DNA from: CAVOJV01 sp963696325
GTDB taxonomy: Bacteria; Pseudomonadota; Gammaproteobacteria; Competibacterales; Competibacteraceae
Length of the DNA: 64,000 bases
Direction: 5' to 3'
Assembly: GCA_963696325.1 (NCBI GenBank)
Contig: CAVOJV010000006.1
Span: 1-64,000 of the forward strand
Shown: positions 1 through 8,108 of the stretch, in pieces
Layout of the letters: the number at the start of each line of letters is the position of its first letter
Position numbering within the stretch: the stretch's first letter is position 1
The notes under the pieces: generated by a model
The model's input: the letters and a program-made list of their open reading frames with translations, nothing else
Database searches by the model: none
What the model was told of the DNA's origin: nothing
Made by a program: the position numbers and the translations under genes

Positions 1-570
1 GGCGGTCAGAAGCGGAAACGCGACCGCACCTGCGGGTGAGGCCCAGTTCTTGACCAGCTCAGCGACGATGGCGTTAGTGCTGGTGAGGTGGACTCCAGCC
101 TTCTCCATCCTCCGCCACGACATTTCTTCGGCAATCTGATTGGTCGACCCGCAAGCGTCGCACACCACTTTCACCACGAAGCCCTCCTCGACCGCGCTGA
201 TCGCCGGTGCGACCATGCATACGTCCGTGGTGACGCCGGCCATCACAAAGTTCTTCCGGCGCGTGTTACGGCAAGCTTCCGCAAAGGCCGGGTCATCCCA
301 AGCGTTAACTACTCCTTGCCGCTTGATGCGGGCGGCGAACGCCTCGGGAAGAACCTCCTGCAACTCGGGCATCAGTGGTCCCTGGACGTTGACGTTGGTC
401 TCTTGGCTGGAAGTCAGAACCACCGGCATCCCAGTGCCTTCGGCGAACTTCGCCAGAATGATCACGTTCCGCTGAAGCAGCGGTAGTGGCGTTGTGCTGG
501 CCCACGTATTCGTCCCAACCTGGTGGTCGATCAGGATCACGGCGGTATCTTCTGTGCTGAAAGTTTTCAC
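1..570 (-). CDS. Isochorismatase-family cysteine hydrolase (YcaC-like), 3' end off the window
   Basis: A 190-codon open frame starts at GTG (568-570) with GGAGG about 8 nt upstream and runs off the left edge. It belongs to the isochorismatase-like hydrolases, which act on small amides or related substrates with an Asp-Lys-Cys triad. The expected residues are visible: Asp15 in VILIDHQVG, Lys84 in RIKRQG and Cys118 in TTDVCM, matching the YcaC spacing. YcaC is about 208 aa, so only about 18 residues are missing. The gene lies directly after the core site that ends the gene-less cassette at 621-816, so it is read as a further integron cassette; its own attC would be outside the window. The substrate is unknown. 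Family call is firm, cassette status is inferred. Confidence 0.85.
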   Translation of the reverse strand, partial: MKTFSTEDTAVILIDHQVGTNTWASTTPLPLLQRNVIILAKFAEGTGMPVVLTSSQETNVNVQGPLMPELQEVLPEAFAARIKRQGVVNAWDDPAFAEACRNTRRKNFVMAGVTTDVCMVAPAISAVEEGFVVKVVCDACGSTNQIAEEMSWRRMEKAGVHLTSTNAIVAELVKNWASPAGAVAFPLLTA

Positions 571-620
571 GGTTTGCCTCCTTGGGAAATCTGTTGACTC
601 CGATTCGGGGTTTGGGAGCC

Positions 621-816
621 GCCTAACGGGCGCGAGTTGAGCGGCACCCGCGCGTGGGTTGAAAGGACGGCGTGCTGGCCTGGAAACCCCAAGCGGGCGC
701 AGCCGCGAACGTAGTGAGCGGGGTCCGCTCGAACGAGAGTTCGACGGCGCGAAGCGCCAAGAACGCGAAGTTCGGCTCAACTCGCGCCCGTTCATCGGCG
801 CGCAGCGTCGATTAAC
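621..816 (-). repeat. Gene-less structured integron cassette, copy A
   Basis: A 196-bp unit nearly identical to 15721-15916 and close to 3509-3703. On the minus strand it starts at core GTTAATC (810-816) and ends at core GTTAGGC (621-627). Perfect 18-nt inverted arms lie at about 625-642 and 777-794, with smaller hairpins between them, for example GGCGC-GAA-GCGCC. No conserved start, ribosome site or reading frame is shared by the copies, and copy B carries indels. I read it as a cassette made essentially of a long attC-like fold (about 170 bp). Confidence 0.75.
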
Positions 817-891
817 GCCGGCCATCAGCGGCCGGGCAACAGCGGCGCGAAGCGGCGCTGTTGAACGGTCCGCTGGATGGCCTTGTTGGGC
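810..891 (-). other. attC site of the TIR-like gene cassette
   Basis: Read on the minus strand, the site begins with R'' GCCCAAC (885-891), two nucleotides after the TGA of the preceding gene (893-895), and ends with R' GTTAATC (810-816). The arms CATCCAGCGG and CCGCTGATGG pair imperfectly as L''/L'. Length is 82 bp, within the usual 57-141 bp range. Confidence 0.8.
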
Positions 892-1046
892 TTCACTTGT
901 TCTTGCCGATGACGGCACATACCACGAAGTAAAGTTGTTCCTTCAGCTGATCTGGCGTACGCCAAACGATATGGTTGTACTGACGGGTATCGAAGTGCGT
1001 TGTCGCGAGATGATCCTCTCTCACGCTCCAGATAACCGGAAGGTTA

Positions 1047-1911
1047 GGCCGTGTTCACAAAATTGCTAGCGGAGCATGATCACGATGAGGGCGACGGTGA
1101 CGAAAGCCAGGAAGTTGGCTTTGAGTTTTTCATAGCGGGTAGCGACTCGGCGGAACTGCTTGATTTTATTGAACAGGCGTTCGACTTTGTTGCGCTGCTT
1201 GTAGCTTTCCTTATCGTAGACGATGATCTCCAAGCGGTTAGACTTGGGCGGAATGACCGGGGTGATGCCTTTGGCGTCGAGCTTGGCGCGGATGGCATTG
1301 CTATCATAGGCCTTGTCCATAGCCGCTTGCTCGATGCCGTCGCGCGGATCGATGGCATCGATAAGCGCTTCGCCGACCGGCGCGTCGCCCGCCTGCCCGG
1401 CCGTGATCCGGATATCCACCGCATCGGCTTCCGAAGCGCACAGGGCGTGGATTTTCGTGGTCAATCCGCCGCGGGAGCGACCGAGGGCCTGATCGCCTTT
1501 TTTTTGGCGGCGCCCGCCGCGTGCTGGTGAGCGCGTACCACCGTGGAATCGAGAAAGACGATCTTCAGTTCGACGCCCTTGAGCCGCTTCAGCAGCCCCA
1601 GGATGTTCCACCAGACCCCACGCTCGATCCAGCGTTGCCAGCGCATGTAGATCGTGTGCCAAGGGCCGTAGGCGTTCGGCAAATCCCGCCACGGCGTGCC
1701 CGTGCGCAGAACGTGCAGCACACCTTCCAACGCCTCGCGGTTCTTGACCGTCGGCGGACGCCCCCGGCGCCCCTCTTCGGGTGGCAACAACCGGTTGATC
1801 TGCTCAAATTGCGCGTCCGTAAGGTAATACAAACGATCCATGCTCGACCCCTCTGGATGTGGATGATAGCCAGCAGTCTCACACACGAAGCATGATTTTG
1901 TGAACACGGCC
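1047..1911 (-). mobile_element. IS5-family (IS427-group-like) insertion sequence
   Basis: The 865-bp element has terminal inverted repeats GGCCGTGTTCACAAAAT (1047-1063 and the complement ending at 1911). It is flanked by TA on both sides (1045-1046, 1912-1913), a 2-bp target duplication typical of this group. Two overlapping transposase frames fill it. It looks intact and recent, since excision restores the host frame exactly. A 3' relic of a related element lies at 39908-40132. Confidence 0.9.
1066..1841 (-). CDS. IS5-family transposase, two frames joined by frameshifting
   Basis: OrfA runs from ATG 1841 (MDRLYYLTDAQ) to 1461 and carries the helix-turn-helix part (RGRPPTVKNREALEGVLH). OrfB (to 1066) carries the DDE-domain end (GRSRGGLTTKIHAL, IPPKSNRLE, NKVERLFNKIKQFRRVATRY). 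The frames overlap at an A8 run on the minus strand (plus T8, about 1498-1505), the usual slippery site for a programmed frameshift that yields the full transposase. Both halves match the family without stops, so the product is probably functional. Confidence 0.85.
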
Positions 1912-2712
1912 TAATCCCGAGTGCGTAGCCAGCCTCAAAGTACACACCGTGCTTGTGCTCAGTGACATCTGCGACCAAGAAACGCGAGTCCTTGATCTCG
2001 GAGAGATTTTTGCGTCTATGCGATCAATATGCGGATCGCTATCAATCCGGTAGGGCTTGTAGCCGGCATCAGCTATGGCGGGACGGATGGCGTCCTCGCA
2101 GATCGGTTTCATGGATGAAGAGAAAGACATTGCGACAAAGACTTTCTCTGTGAAGGGTGCCGTGCTTGCGGCTTGGTCAAGATACGTCCAGCCATCGGAT
2201 GTCACCTCCACTGCAATGTCCAGGTCTGAGATGGTTCGGGTGTCAGTATCCGGATGTCGAATAAATCCGCGTTCCTCCAGAGTGCGAACATAGAAGCCAA
2301 ACTCATTGTGATTCTGCGCCCATGCTAGGGGATAGGCAGTGGCTCGCAAGAGGCGCACCGTTTCCCCTGGATACGACGAGAGCTTTCCAATTGCCCTGAG
2401 GAGCAGCACCTGCTTCTGCAGTACGGAGTACAGAGGTAAGTTGTCGAGTATCGTCTTGATGTTCGTCGAGGTTATCTCTGGAACATCTCGCCCCGCGTCG
2501 GTTTGGTCGCGCAACCAAGCGGAGAGAACCGCAGCGAGCCCCCTTTTCTCAGCTGTCCGTGCAGCCGTAGCTGTGATGGTAAATGGGCCACCACAGCGTT
2601 CACACTCCATCGTAAACCGCTCATGGCCGTCCCACTGCTTTCCTTGCTGGTCCGGCAGCTTGCAAACCGGGCATTGGATCAGAGGTCTCTCGCTCATCGC
2701 GGTCTCCGTGAG

Positions 2713-2782
2713 GCCCAACGCTTGGGCTGAGGGGGTACCCAAGAGCGCAGCTCTTGGGTACCCCCTCAGCCCATTGTTCGGC
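2713..2782 (-). other. attC site of the HigBA cassette
   Basis: On the minus strand R'' GCCGAAC (2776-2782) and R' GTTGGGC (2713-2719) enclose an almost perfect long stem with arms around GGGCTGAGGGGGTACC and its complement, and an AAGAG-CTGCG-CTCTT tip. Length 70 bp. The next cassette gene starts 16 bp beyond R'. Confidence 0.85.
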
Positions 2783-2810
2783 CCCCGCTTGCCAAGAGCG
2801 TCTATGCTTC

Positions 2811-3125
2811 TCACGCCGCCACCTCAATCAGCACCTCAGGATGGCGCTCTGCAATCTTCAAGAGCTGCTTCGCAGCCCCGGACGGTTCCCGGCGACCCTG
2901 CTCCCACTGTTCCAGCGTACGCTTGGAAACCCCCAACGCGGCGGCAAACTGCGCCTGCGATAGCCCGCTCTTCAGCCGCACGCGAACCACCTGCGACTTT
3001 GCTTCAACTTTCGTTCGTTTGCCTCCCCCAGCCTTGATCTCCCGTACACCGTCTAGGACTTCTTGCCACACGTCGCGTTCAGCCTCGAACTTGGCCAGCG
3101 CCTTTCCAGTAAGCTTCTTACCCAT
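2811..3125 (-). CDS. higA: HigA-type antitoxin (XRE helix-turn-helix)
   Basis: A 104-aa protein with a C-terminal XRE/HigA domain: LSQAQFAAALGVSKRTLEQW followed by EQGRREPSGAAKQLLKIA (residues about 55-95). It overlaps the 3' end of the toxin gene by 8 nt, so the two are co-translated toxin first, the usual higBA order. As antitoxin it should bind and neutralise the toxin and repress the operon, probably at the palindrome in the promoter at 3439-3467. It is the second gene of a two-gene integron cassette; toxin-antitoxin cassettes are known to stabilise arrays. Confidence 0.88.
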   Translation of the reverse strand: MGKKLTGKALAKFEAERDVWQEVLDGVREIKAGGGKRTKVEAKSQVVRVRLKSGLSQAQFAAALGVSKRTLEQWEQGRREPSGAAKQLLKIAERHPEVLIEVAA

Positions 3126-3432
3126 CTCGGAATGCCTCTAACAACTGCTTGAGAATATGCGCAGGGACATCGTCGCGCTTGGCTTTGGCATACAGCGTCA
3201 ACATCCAGAACTCGTTCGGCTGGTACCGTACGAAGTAGATGATCCGAAGCCCGCCCCGTTTCCCCATCCCCGGCCGCGCCCAGCGCGCCTTGCGAACGCC
3301 GCCCGAGCCAGGAACCACTTCGCCGGCCTCCGGGTTGTGTATCATGAACTGCTGCAACTCGGAATATTCATCGTCGTCCAGGTATACCGGGAGGATCCGC
3401 TCGAATACGGACGATTCGATGAAGGTGAACAT
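3118..3432 (-). CDS. higB: RelE/HigB-type toxin
   Basis: A 104-aa protein of the HigB/RelE fold, with RKARWARPGMGKRGGLRIIY and a following hydrophobic strand YFVRYQPNEFWML typical of the family (residues about 47-80). Such toxins cleave mRNA on the ribosome. The start is ATG 3432; no Shine-Dalgarno is visible, and the predicted transcription start falls at or next to the ATG, so the message may be leaderless. It overlaps higA by 8 nt. The pair sits between the core site of the gene-less cassette at 3509 and the attC at 2713-2782. Confidence 0.88.
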   Translation of the reverse strand: MFTFIESSVFERILPVYLDDDEYSELQQFMIHNPEAGEVVPGSGGVRKARWARPGMGKRGGLRIIYFVRYQPNEFWMLTLYAKAKRDDVPAHILKQLLEAFRDG

Positions 3433-3438
3433 CAGGAG

Positions 3439-3467
3439 ACTATACGCCTTTGGCGTACGTAAGGCAA
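3439..3467 (-). promoter_or_regulatory. higBA promoter with palindromic operator
   Basis: On the minus strand TTGCCT (3462-3467) and TATAGT (3439-3444) are separated by exactly 17 bp. Between and partly over them lies the palindrome TACGCC-AAA-GGCGTA, a natural operator for HigA. The -10 ends 7 nt before the toxin ATG. The cassette thus brings its own regulated promoter. Confidence 0.75.
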
Positions 3468-3508
3468 GGGCGATATGTCCGCCAGTATGGCTGGATGCTC
3501 AGATAGGG

Positions 3509-3703
3509 GCCGAACGGGCGCGAGTTGAGCGGCACCCGCGCGTGGGTTGAAAGGACGGCGGGCCGGCCTGGAAACCCCAAGCGGGCGCAGTCGCGAACGC
3601 AGTGAGCGGGGTCCGCTCGAACGAGAGTTCGACGGCGCGAAGCGCCAAGAACGCGAAGTTCGCCAACTCGCGCCCCGTTCGTCGGCGCGAAGCGCCGACG
3701 AAC
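3509..3703 (-). repeat. Gene-less structured integron cassette, copy B
   Basis: A 195-bp relative of copies A and C, between core GTTCGTC (3697-3703) and core GTTCGGC (3509-3515) on the minus strand. It differs from A and C by several substitutions and short indels (for example in the segment 3655-3680), which argues against a protein-coding role. Hairpin arms are retained. Confidence 0.75.
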
Positions 3704-3766
3704 GTTTGAAATCACCGGCGCTGCGTGGCGTTATCGCGAAGCGTCCGGTGGATTGATGGGTTGGGC
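3697..3766 (-). other. attC site after the PD-(D/E)XK-like gene
   Basis: Minus strand R'' GCCCAAC (3760-3766), R' GTTCGTC (3697-3703); TCCACCGGA pairs with the GCCGGTGA arm. 70 bp. It lies 27 bp beyond the stop of the gene at 3793-4287. Confidence 0.8.
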
Positions 3767-3792
3767 ATCGCGTGGCCACAGTAGCCCGATAC

Positions 3793-4287
3793 CTACAGTT
3801 GAACTGAGAGTTGCCAGTTCATTGATTTCGTCCGGGCCAAAATCTCAGGCACCGAAGTGAGAAGTAGCTCGCCCGACACATTGTTGTATAGAGCCACGCG
3901 GTGTCTTTCCTTCAACGCTTCGGAGGCGGCGATCTCTCCTTCGGTGAGAGCAAAGAAGAAGCCAGTAAAACCAGGGCGCACACGCTCTTGATTGGCGGTC
4001 TTTATTTCGATGAAGGTCATTCTCGGCAGAGCCGAGCGAACGATATCAGGGTCAGTGAAGTCAATTGTTTCCGCAGTTGGAAAAGCAACGGCGTCAAAGC
4101 TTGACCCCTTAATAACCAACCCAGTTTCTGCCAAGGCGGACAACAAGAGTTTCAGGCCAGCACCCCGCGGCCGAGGAACCCAGTGTTCCATTTCGGCCAA
4201 TGCACTGAGCTCGCCGGACGCACCACTTTGATTCGCCATCCGAGCAAGGTGCTGACGCTTAGCCTTGATAACTTCGAGCGGATTCAT
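3793..4287 (-). CDS. Small cassette protein with a restriction-nuclease-like EIK motif
   Basis: A 164-aa protein from ATG 4287 (MNPLEVIKAKRQ). The second half contains TFIEIKTANQ followed by GFFFALTEGEIAASEAL and a final RTKSMNWQLSVQL. This resembles the DUF3883/PD-(D/E)XK-type C-terminal domain, in which E-x-K is part of the nuclease core and the L-T-E-x-E helix follows. I cannot name a family with certainty. The gene begins just after the 3' end of a group II intron that lies between it and the preceding attC, so its 5' region has been displaced. No good ribosome site is visible. Nuclease activity is inference. Confidence 0.6.
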   Translation of the reverse strand: MNPLEVIKAKRQHLARMANQSGASGELSALAEMEHWVPRPRGAGLKLLLSALAETGLVIKGSSFDAVAFPTAETIDFTDPDIVRSALPRMTFIEIKTANQERVRPGFTGFFFALTEGEIAASEALKERHRVALYNNVSGELLLTSVPEILARTKSMNWQLSVQL

Positions 4288-4303
4288 AGAGATGCCTCTT
4301 ACG

Positions 4304-6364
4304 GTAGGAACGCCAGTTACCCGGCGCCCCCCGCACAGACCCGGACGTGCAGTTTTCCCGCATCCGGTTCTTCGGTTGTACTCGCTTTCGCGTCGAACAA
4401 AATCATTACGCAAATACCCTATGCAGTCGCTTTGATTCGGTGATTGTCGGGCGGGCTATTCCCAGCCGTTCCAGCGCTCGTGTGAACGCTTCCCAGGTGA
4501 AGCTACTCTTCTTTCCGCCCCTGCGGTTGAGCCATTTGAATGCACATTCCTTGGCCCACCGATAGAAACGGTAAAGGGATTCACTGTTACCTCGGATTCC
4601 GTAATAGTTGTAGTGCCCTTGCAGTCGCCGATTCAGTTCCTTGATGAATTGCCGTCCAGGCAAATGGCGGTTTTCCTTGATCCATTCCTTGATCCGCCGA
4701 CAGGCGCCCAGCAGTTTCTTTCTCGCCGTGCGGCGCTTGACCCGTGGTACTCCTTGCCGATCCGGATACCAGTAAAACTCAAATCCGAGAAAGGCAAACC
4801 GGCGCTTCATCCCCGGATGAAAGCGGCTGAATCGGAGAATTTTGGTTTTCTCCGGCGCAACTTTCAGTCCGAATTTTCCCAGCCGTTCGGGTAAGGCCTG
4901 ATAAAAATATTCCGCGTCTTCCTGATAGCGGAATGCACAGACGAAATCGTCCGCGTAGCGACAGATCATGGCTTCGCCTCGCAGTTGTTTCCTCACTACT
5001 TTCTCGAACCAGAGGTCCAAGGCATAGTGCAGATAGACATTGGCGAGAACTGGCGAGACAATCCCTCCTTGGGGCGTACCCGTTTCCGGGTGCAGTATTT
5101 TGCCATCCGTGTCGAGAATTCCCGCTTTCAGCCACTTGCGAATCAAATTCAGAAAGGCACGATCATCTATCCTTTGCTCCAGCATTTTCAACATCCAGTC
5201 ATGGTCAATTTGATCGAAAAAGCCTTGAATATCCGCTTCCACGATATACCCATAACTCCCATACTGTAGGTTGAAGGTCAGGTCGGAGACCGCTTCCTTC
5301 GCACCTCGTCCAGGCCGATAACCGTAACTGAACTCCCGAAAGTCTTCCTCGAAGATGGCGTTCAGCAGTTTGGCGCAGGCCCGTTGTACGAGTTTGTCTT
5401 CCACTGCCGGTATTCCCAGCGGCCTTTCCTTCCCGTTTTCCTTGGGGATATAACACCGCCTAATCAATTTGGCGCGGTAGCTTCCGTTTTCCAGTCGCTT
5501 CACCAAATCCTGGATATTGGAATCCAGGTTTTCCTGATATTCCGCCGCCGTGACTCCATCCACTCCACTGGCGGCATCCTGGTTCAGGTCGTCCCAGCAT
5601 TCCCGTAAACATTCGGCGTTCAGGCATCGGTTTAGATTCTGAAAACGATGGTCTTTGCTTTGTGTTGCTCGATTGGCTATTCCCCGCAGTGAGGTTGGCC
5701 CGTGTTGTTCCAGCCCGACATGTCCGGCACGGGTTTCCTTTACAGGCTGCGTACTTCCGTCGGGTCCTTCCCCATGTAGTGGGCTTTCCCCACCGCCGAG
5801 TACTATACCCGATAAGACACCCCATGGGCGTGTAGCCGTCTCCGGCCCACCCGGTGCGTGGTTCTCCGAGAGAACTGTAGATTCCAGTGTAGCGATGGTT
5901 CCGGGTTTCCCCATACGTGCCTCAATACCTGTATATCCTGGTTCTATCGTCCCCACGGAATTTGGATTCCAGCATAGTTCCGTATCCGGGTTTCCCCTTC
6001 CGTGCCTCAATGGCTGTATATCCATCCCGTGCTGTCCCCACGGCGGGAACCTTTTGGGGCTTCCCGAGTTCTCCGACATTTCTCTTCCCACATGCCACGG
6101 CCTGAGGACTCCGGCGGACCTTCGACACCCTTGCCATTCCGGGTATCTCTCGTGCTGCCTTCGGTGTACGTTAAAACCCTCGGCGTCCGCAACAAACTCA
6201 TCTCGAAGCTGTACCAGCACTTCAGGGCGCGCGTCGCCCCTACGGCCTATGGGATTCTCTGTCTACGCTTAGCCCGCCTTGTTCGCCACCTTTCGGCGGC
6301 TCCGCCGCGGACCCAAGACTCGATACGGGTGGGTGGCTAGCCCTTGCCCGGCAGGGACTTGCAC
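4304..6364 (-). mobile_element. Group II intron (class C-like) with reverse transcriptase, downstream of an attC
   Basis: On the minus strand the 5' region starts near GTGCAAGTCC (6364). The 3' region contains a domain V hairpin (GAACCGGATGCGGG...CACGTCCGGG), domain VI and a CTAC end at about 4304. The reverse transcriptase lies at 4406-5914. The 5' flank is a GCCGAG-loop-CTCGGC stem followed by a T-rich stretch, the kind of terminator-like target that class C introns prefer. It sits 30-odd bp after the attC core at 6395-6401. Two tandem repeats of about 65 bp occur inside (about 5880-6050). Exact ends are approximate. Confidence 0.8.
4406..5914 (-). CDS. ltrA: Group II intron reverse transcriptase/maturase
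   Basis: The recognisable protein begins near 5740 (VKETRAGHVGLEQHGPTSLR) and contains reverse-transcriptase motifs in order: DAASGVDGVTA, IPKENGKERPLGIPAVEDKL, YGYRPGRG, ADIQGFFDQIDHDWM, GTPQGGIVSPVLANVYLH and the catalytic YADDFV, then a maturase X region ending KSSFTWEAF. No HNH endonuclease domain follows, as usual for class C introns. The frame is open up to 6220; ATG 5914 is chosen as a conservative start but may be too early. The product should splice the intron and promote its insertion. The reading frame is intact, so the intron may be active and could have supplied the deleted copy at 13881-14673. Confidence 0.88.
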   Translation of the reverse strand: MGKPGTIATLESTVLSENHAPGGPETATRPWGVLSGIVLGGGESPLHGEGPDGSTQPVKETRAGHVGLEQHGPTSLRGIANRATQSKDHRFQNLNRCLNAECLRECWDDLNQDAASGVDGVTAAEYQENLDSNIQDLVKRLENGSYRAKLIRRCYIPKENGKERPLGIPAVEDKLVQRACAKLLNAIFEEDFREFSYGYRPGRGAKEAVSDLTFNLQYGSYGYIVEADIQGFFDQIDHDWMLKMLEQRIDDRAFLNLIRKWLKAGILDTDGKILHPETGTPQGGIVSPVLANVYLHYALDLWFEKVVRKQLRGEAMICRYADDFVCAFRYQEDAEYFYQALPERLGKFGLKVAPEKTKILRFSRFHPGMKRRFAFLGFEFYWYPDRQGVPRVKRRTARKKLLGACRRIKEWIKENRHLPGRQFIKELNRRLQGHYNYYGIRGNSESLYRFYRWAKECAFKWLNRRGGKKSSFTWEAFTRALERLGIARPTITESKRLHRVFA

Positions 6365-6394
6365 CCCGCAAGAAATGCCGAGCTTTGCTCGGCG

Positions 6395-6493
6395 CGATAA
6401 CGGCCAAGCTCACTTGCCCGGCCCGCGTGAGTGAGCTATGAATTCGCAGAAACCAACATCGCGGGCCGGGTCAGGTGCAGCGCCTGGTTAGGC
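6395..6493 (-). other. attC site of the hydrolase cassette
   Basis: Minus strand R'' GCCTAAC (6487-6493) overlaps the TAA stop of the hydrolase gene; R' GTTATCG (6395-6401). The inner stem GGCCCGCG/CGCGGGCC is perfect. 99 bp. Confidence 0.85.
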
Positions 6494-7312
6494 CTTAAGA
6501 AACGCCAGCAGATCCTCGTTGAGCCGGTCTTTGTGCGTGTCGGTGATGCCGTGCGGCGCGCCGGAATAGACGATCAGCTTGGCGTTTTTGACGATCCTCG
6601 CTGAGGCGCGTCCCGCCGCATCGATCGGCACCACTTGGTCGTCGTCGCCATGAATGATGAGCGTGGGCACGTCGAACTTCTTCAAATCCTCTGTGAAATC
6701 CGTCTCTGAAAAGGCCTGGATGCACTCGTAGGTGTTCTTGTGGCCGCACATCATGCCCTGCATCCACCACGAGTCGATCATTCCTTGGGAAACCTTGGCA
6801 CCGGGGCGGTTGAAACCAAAGAACGGGCCACTGGCAACATCCTTGAAGAACTGTGAGCGATCGGCGAGAAAGCCCGCGCGGAAACCGTCGAACACTTCTT
6901 TGGGCAAGCCACCTGGGTTTGCGTCGGTTTTGAGCATTAAGGGCGTAACGGCCGAGACCAGCACGGCCTTGGCAATGCGTTTGGTGCCATGGCGGCCGAT
7001 GTAGCGGGCGACTTCGCCTCCACCCGTGGAGAAGCCGATCAGCACAGCCCTCTGCAAGTCCAGGTGCTCGATGAGTGTCGCCCAGTCGTCCGCGTAGGTG
7101 TTCATCTCGTTGCCATCCGAGGGCTGGCTGGAACGACCGTGGCCGCGGCGGTCGTGAGCGATGCAGCGGTAGCCTTTGGACGCCAGGAAGAACATTTGCG
7201 CTTCCCAGCTATCCGCCGTGAGGGGCCAGCCGTGGCTGAAGGCGACAGGCGGTCCCGAGCCCCAGTCTTTGTAATAAATCTCGGTGCCGTCTTTGGTGGT
7301 GATCGTGCTCAT
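6488..7312 (-). CDS. Alpha/beta hydrolase, non-haem chloroperoxidase-like
   Basis: A 274-aa protein from ATG 7312 (MSTITTKDGTEIYY) with a strong GGAGGG ribosome site 8 nt upstream. It has the family's full length and catalytic triad: Ser in GFSTGGGEV (about residue 97), Asp in IHGDDDQVVP and His in GAPHGITDTH. Members are annotated as cofactor-free haloperoxidases, but most act as esterases or perhydrolases. The stop codon lies inside the attC R'' box, the tight packing typical of cassettes. The 5' leader between intron relic 7395-8020 and the ATG is about 80 bp, with no clear promoter, so expression may depend on read-through. Confidence 0.9.
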   Translation of the reverse strand: MSTITTKDGTEIYYKDWGSGPPVAFSHGWPLTADSWEAQMFFLASKGYRCIAHDRRGHGRSSQPSDGNEMNTYADDWATLIEHLDLQRAVLIGFSTGGGEVARYIGRHGTKRIAKAVLVSAVTPLMLKTDANPGGLPKEVFDGFRAGFLADRSQFFKDVASGPFFGFNRPGAKVSQGMIDSWWMQGMMCGHKNTYECIQAFSETDFTEDLKKFDVPTLIIHGDDDQVVPIDAAGRASARIVKNAKLIVYSGAPHGITDTHKDRLNEDLLAFLKA

Positions 7313-7394
7313 GGGTTGATCCCTCCTTTTGGTTATGTCCGCGACGCAAGGTTGCTCGCAGACTTGGTTCGTGGTTTGTGGTGCTCGTGGCCTA

Positions 7395-8020
7395 ATCGGG
7401 ATAGGGAGCAGCCTCACGGCTCCCCCCTCCCACACCACCGTGCGGACGGGTCACGTACACGGCGGTTCGGCAGATTGAGTCGGCAAGTCGAGTCGCCCAG
7501 TGCTGAAGCAGCCCAAGGTTTCGCGGCCCGCAAACCGGAGCCTCATCTCTATCCGCTCCAAGCCCACGTTCATCCGGTCGGATGCAGTCATGGTCTTCAT
7601 TGGACAACGATTACTCCTCTCTTTCAAGTTCCTCGCGGAACACCGTTCGGGCCTTCGGTTGGCTCTCTGGCTCCTCGCCGTCGCCTACCCTACTATGCCC
7701 TCTGCTGACTTCTCCACGGTATTCAGCGTCAGTTACCCGACGCCCAGCCTCGATCCTCTGAGGCACCGGAGAGATCTCCCGGGGTAAGACTCGTTACCTT
7801 CGCTGCATAGACGCCGGATTTACAAAATGCACCCCAACCGCAGAGGGAGGACTTCGCGGTCACGTGCCCGCTCGTCCCGAGTGCATCACGCCTCATATCC
7901 GGTTTTTGTTCATCGCCCCGCAGCTTTGGACTGGGCTTCCTTCAGACCCCGCCTCGCGACGACGCCCTTGCCCTTCTCCTTGCCTTCGGCTCTGCGAAAA
8001 CCTGGCCATAGGACTTACAC
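7395..8020 (-). mobile_element. Group II intron relic without reverse transcriptase
   Basis: On the minus strand it begins at GTGTAAGTCC (8020), six bases after the core of the attC at 8026-8108. It ends at CTATCCCGATT (about 7395) behind a domain V-like hairpin (CCGCCGTGTACG...CGCACGGTGG) and a G-rich domain VI. At 626 bp it is too short to carry a reverse transcriptase; only a short untraceable frame remains where the ORF would be. It is a deletion derivative of a different intron lineage from those at 4304 and 13881. Confidence 0.7.
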
Positions 8021-8025
8021 CTATG

Positions 8026-8108
8026 AAGTAACGCGCCATGCCCGGCGCACACGCTCCGGTTCAGCGGCGCGCCGCTGGCGGCGCGTCCGCTGCAACCGGT
8101 TGTTAGAC
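8026..8108 (-). other. attC site of the nSTAND-TIR cassette
   Basis: Minus strand R'' GTCTAAC (8102-8108) contains the TAA stop of the gene; R' GTTACTT (8026-8032). CAGCGGACGCGCC and GGCGCGCCGCTG form the stem. 83 bp. Confidence 0.85.

Larger units (their letters stand above)
893..2697 (-). pseudogene. Zinc-ribbon plus TIR/deoxyribosyltransferase-like cassette gene, broken by an IS and a frameshift
   Basis: The start is ATG 2697 (MSERPLIQ). The N-terminus holds CPVC...CERCG, a likely zinc ribbon (residues about 8-35). The C-terminus carries VFVAMSF, AGYKPYRIDS, a FLVADVT segment, GVYFEAGYALGI and FDTRQYNHI. This is the pattern of proteins annotated as nucleoside 2-deoxyribosyltransferase-like or TIR-like Rossmann folds. 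Two lesions are seen: an extra 2 nt in the GAGAGA run (2001-2006), and IS 1047-1911 inserted with a TA duplication. Removing the IS, one TA and the 2 nt gives 936 nt, a continuous 311-aa frame reading ALGINLPVIWSVRED across the scar and ending at TGA 893-895. A defence or nucleotide-sensing role is only inferred from the fold. Confidence 0.75.

Noticed and set aside
49..505. Short plus- and minus-strand ORFs over the isochorismatase gene
   Set aside because: They are shadows; the GTG-started frame covers 1-570 with all catalytic residues.
659..1069. Plus-strand ORF starting MKGRRAGLETPSGRSRERSE, recurring at about 3547 and 15770
   Set aside because: It exists only because the gene-less cassette is repeated; frames diverge after the unit, copy B has indels, there is no ribosome site and the residues are low-complexity.
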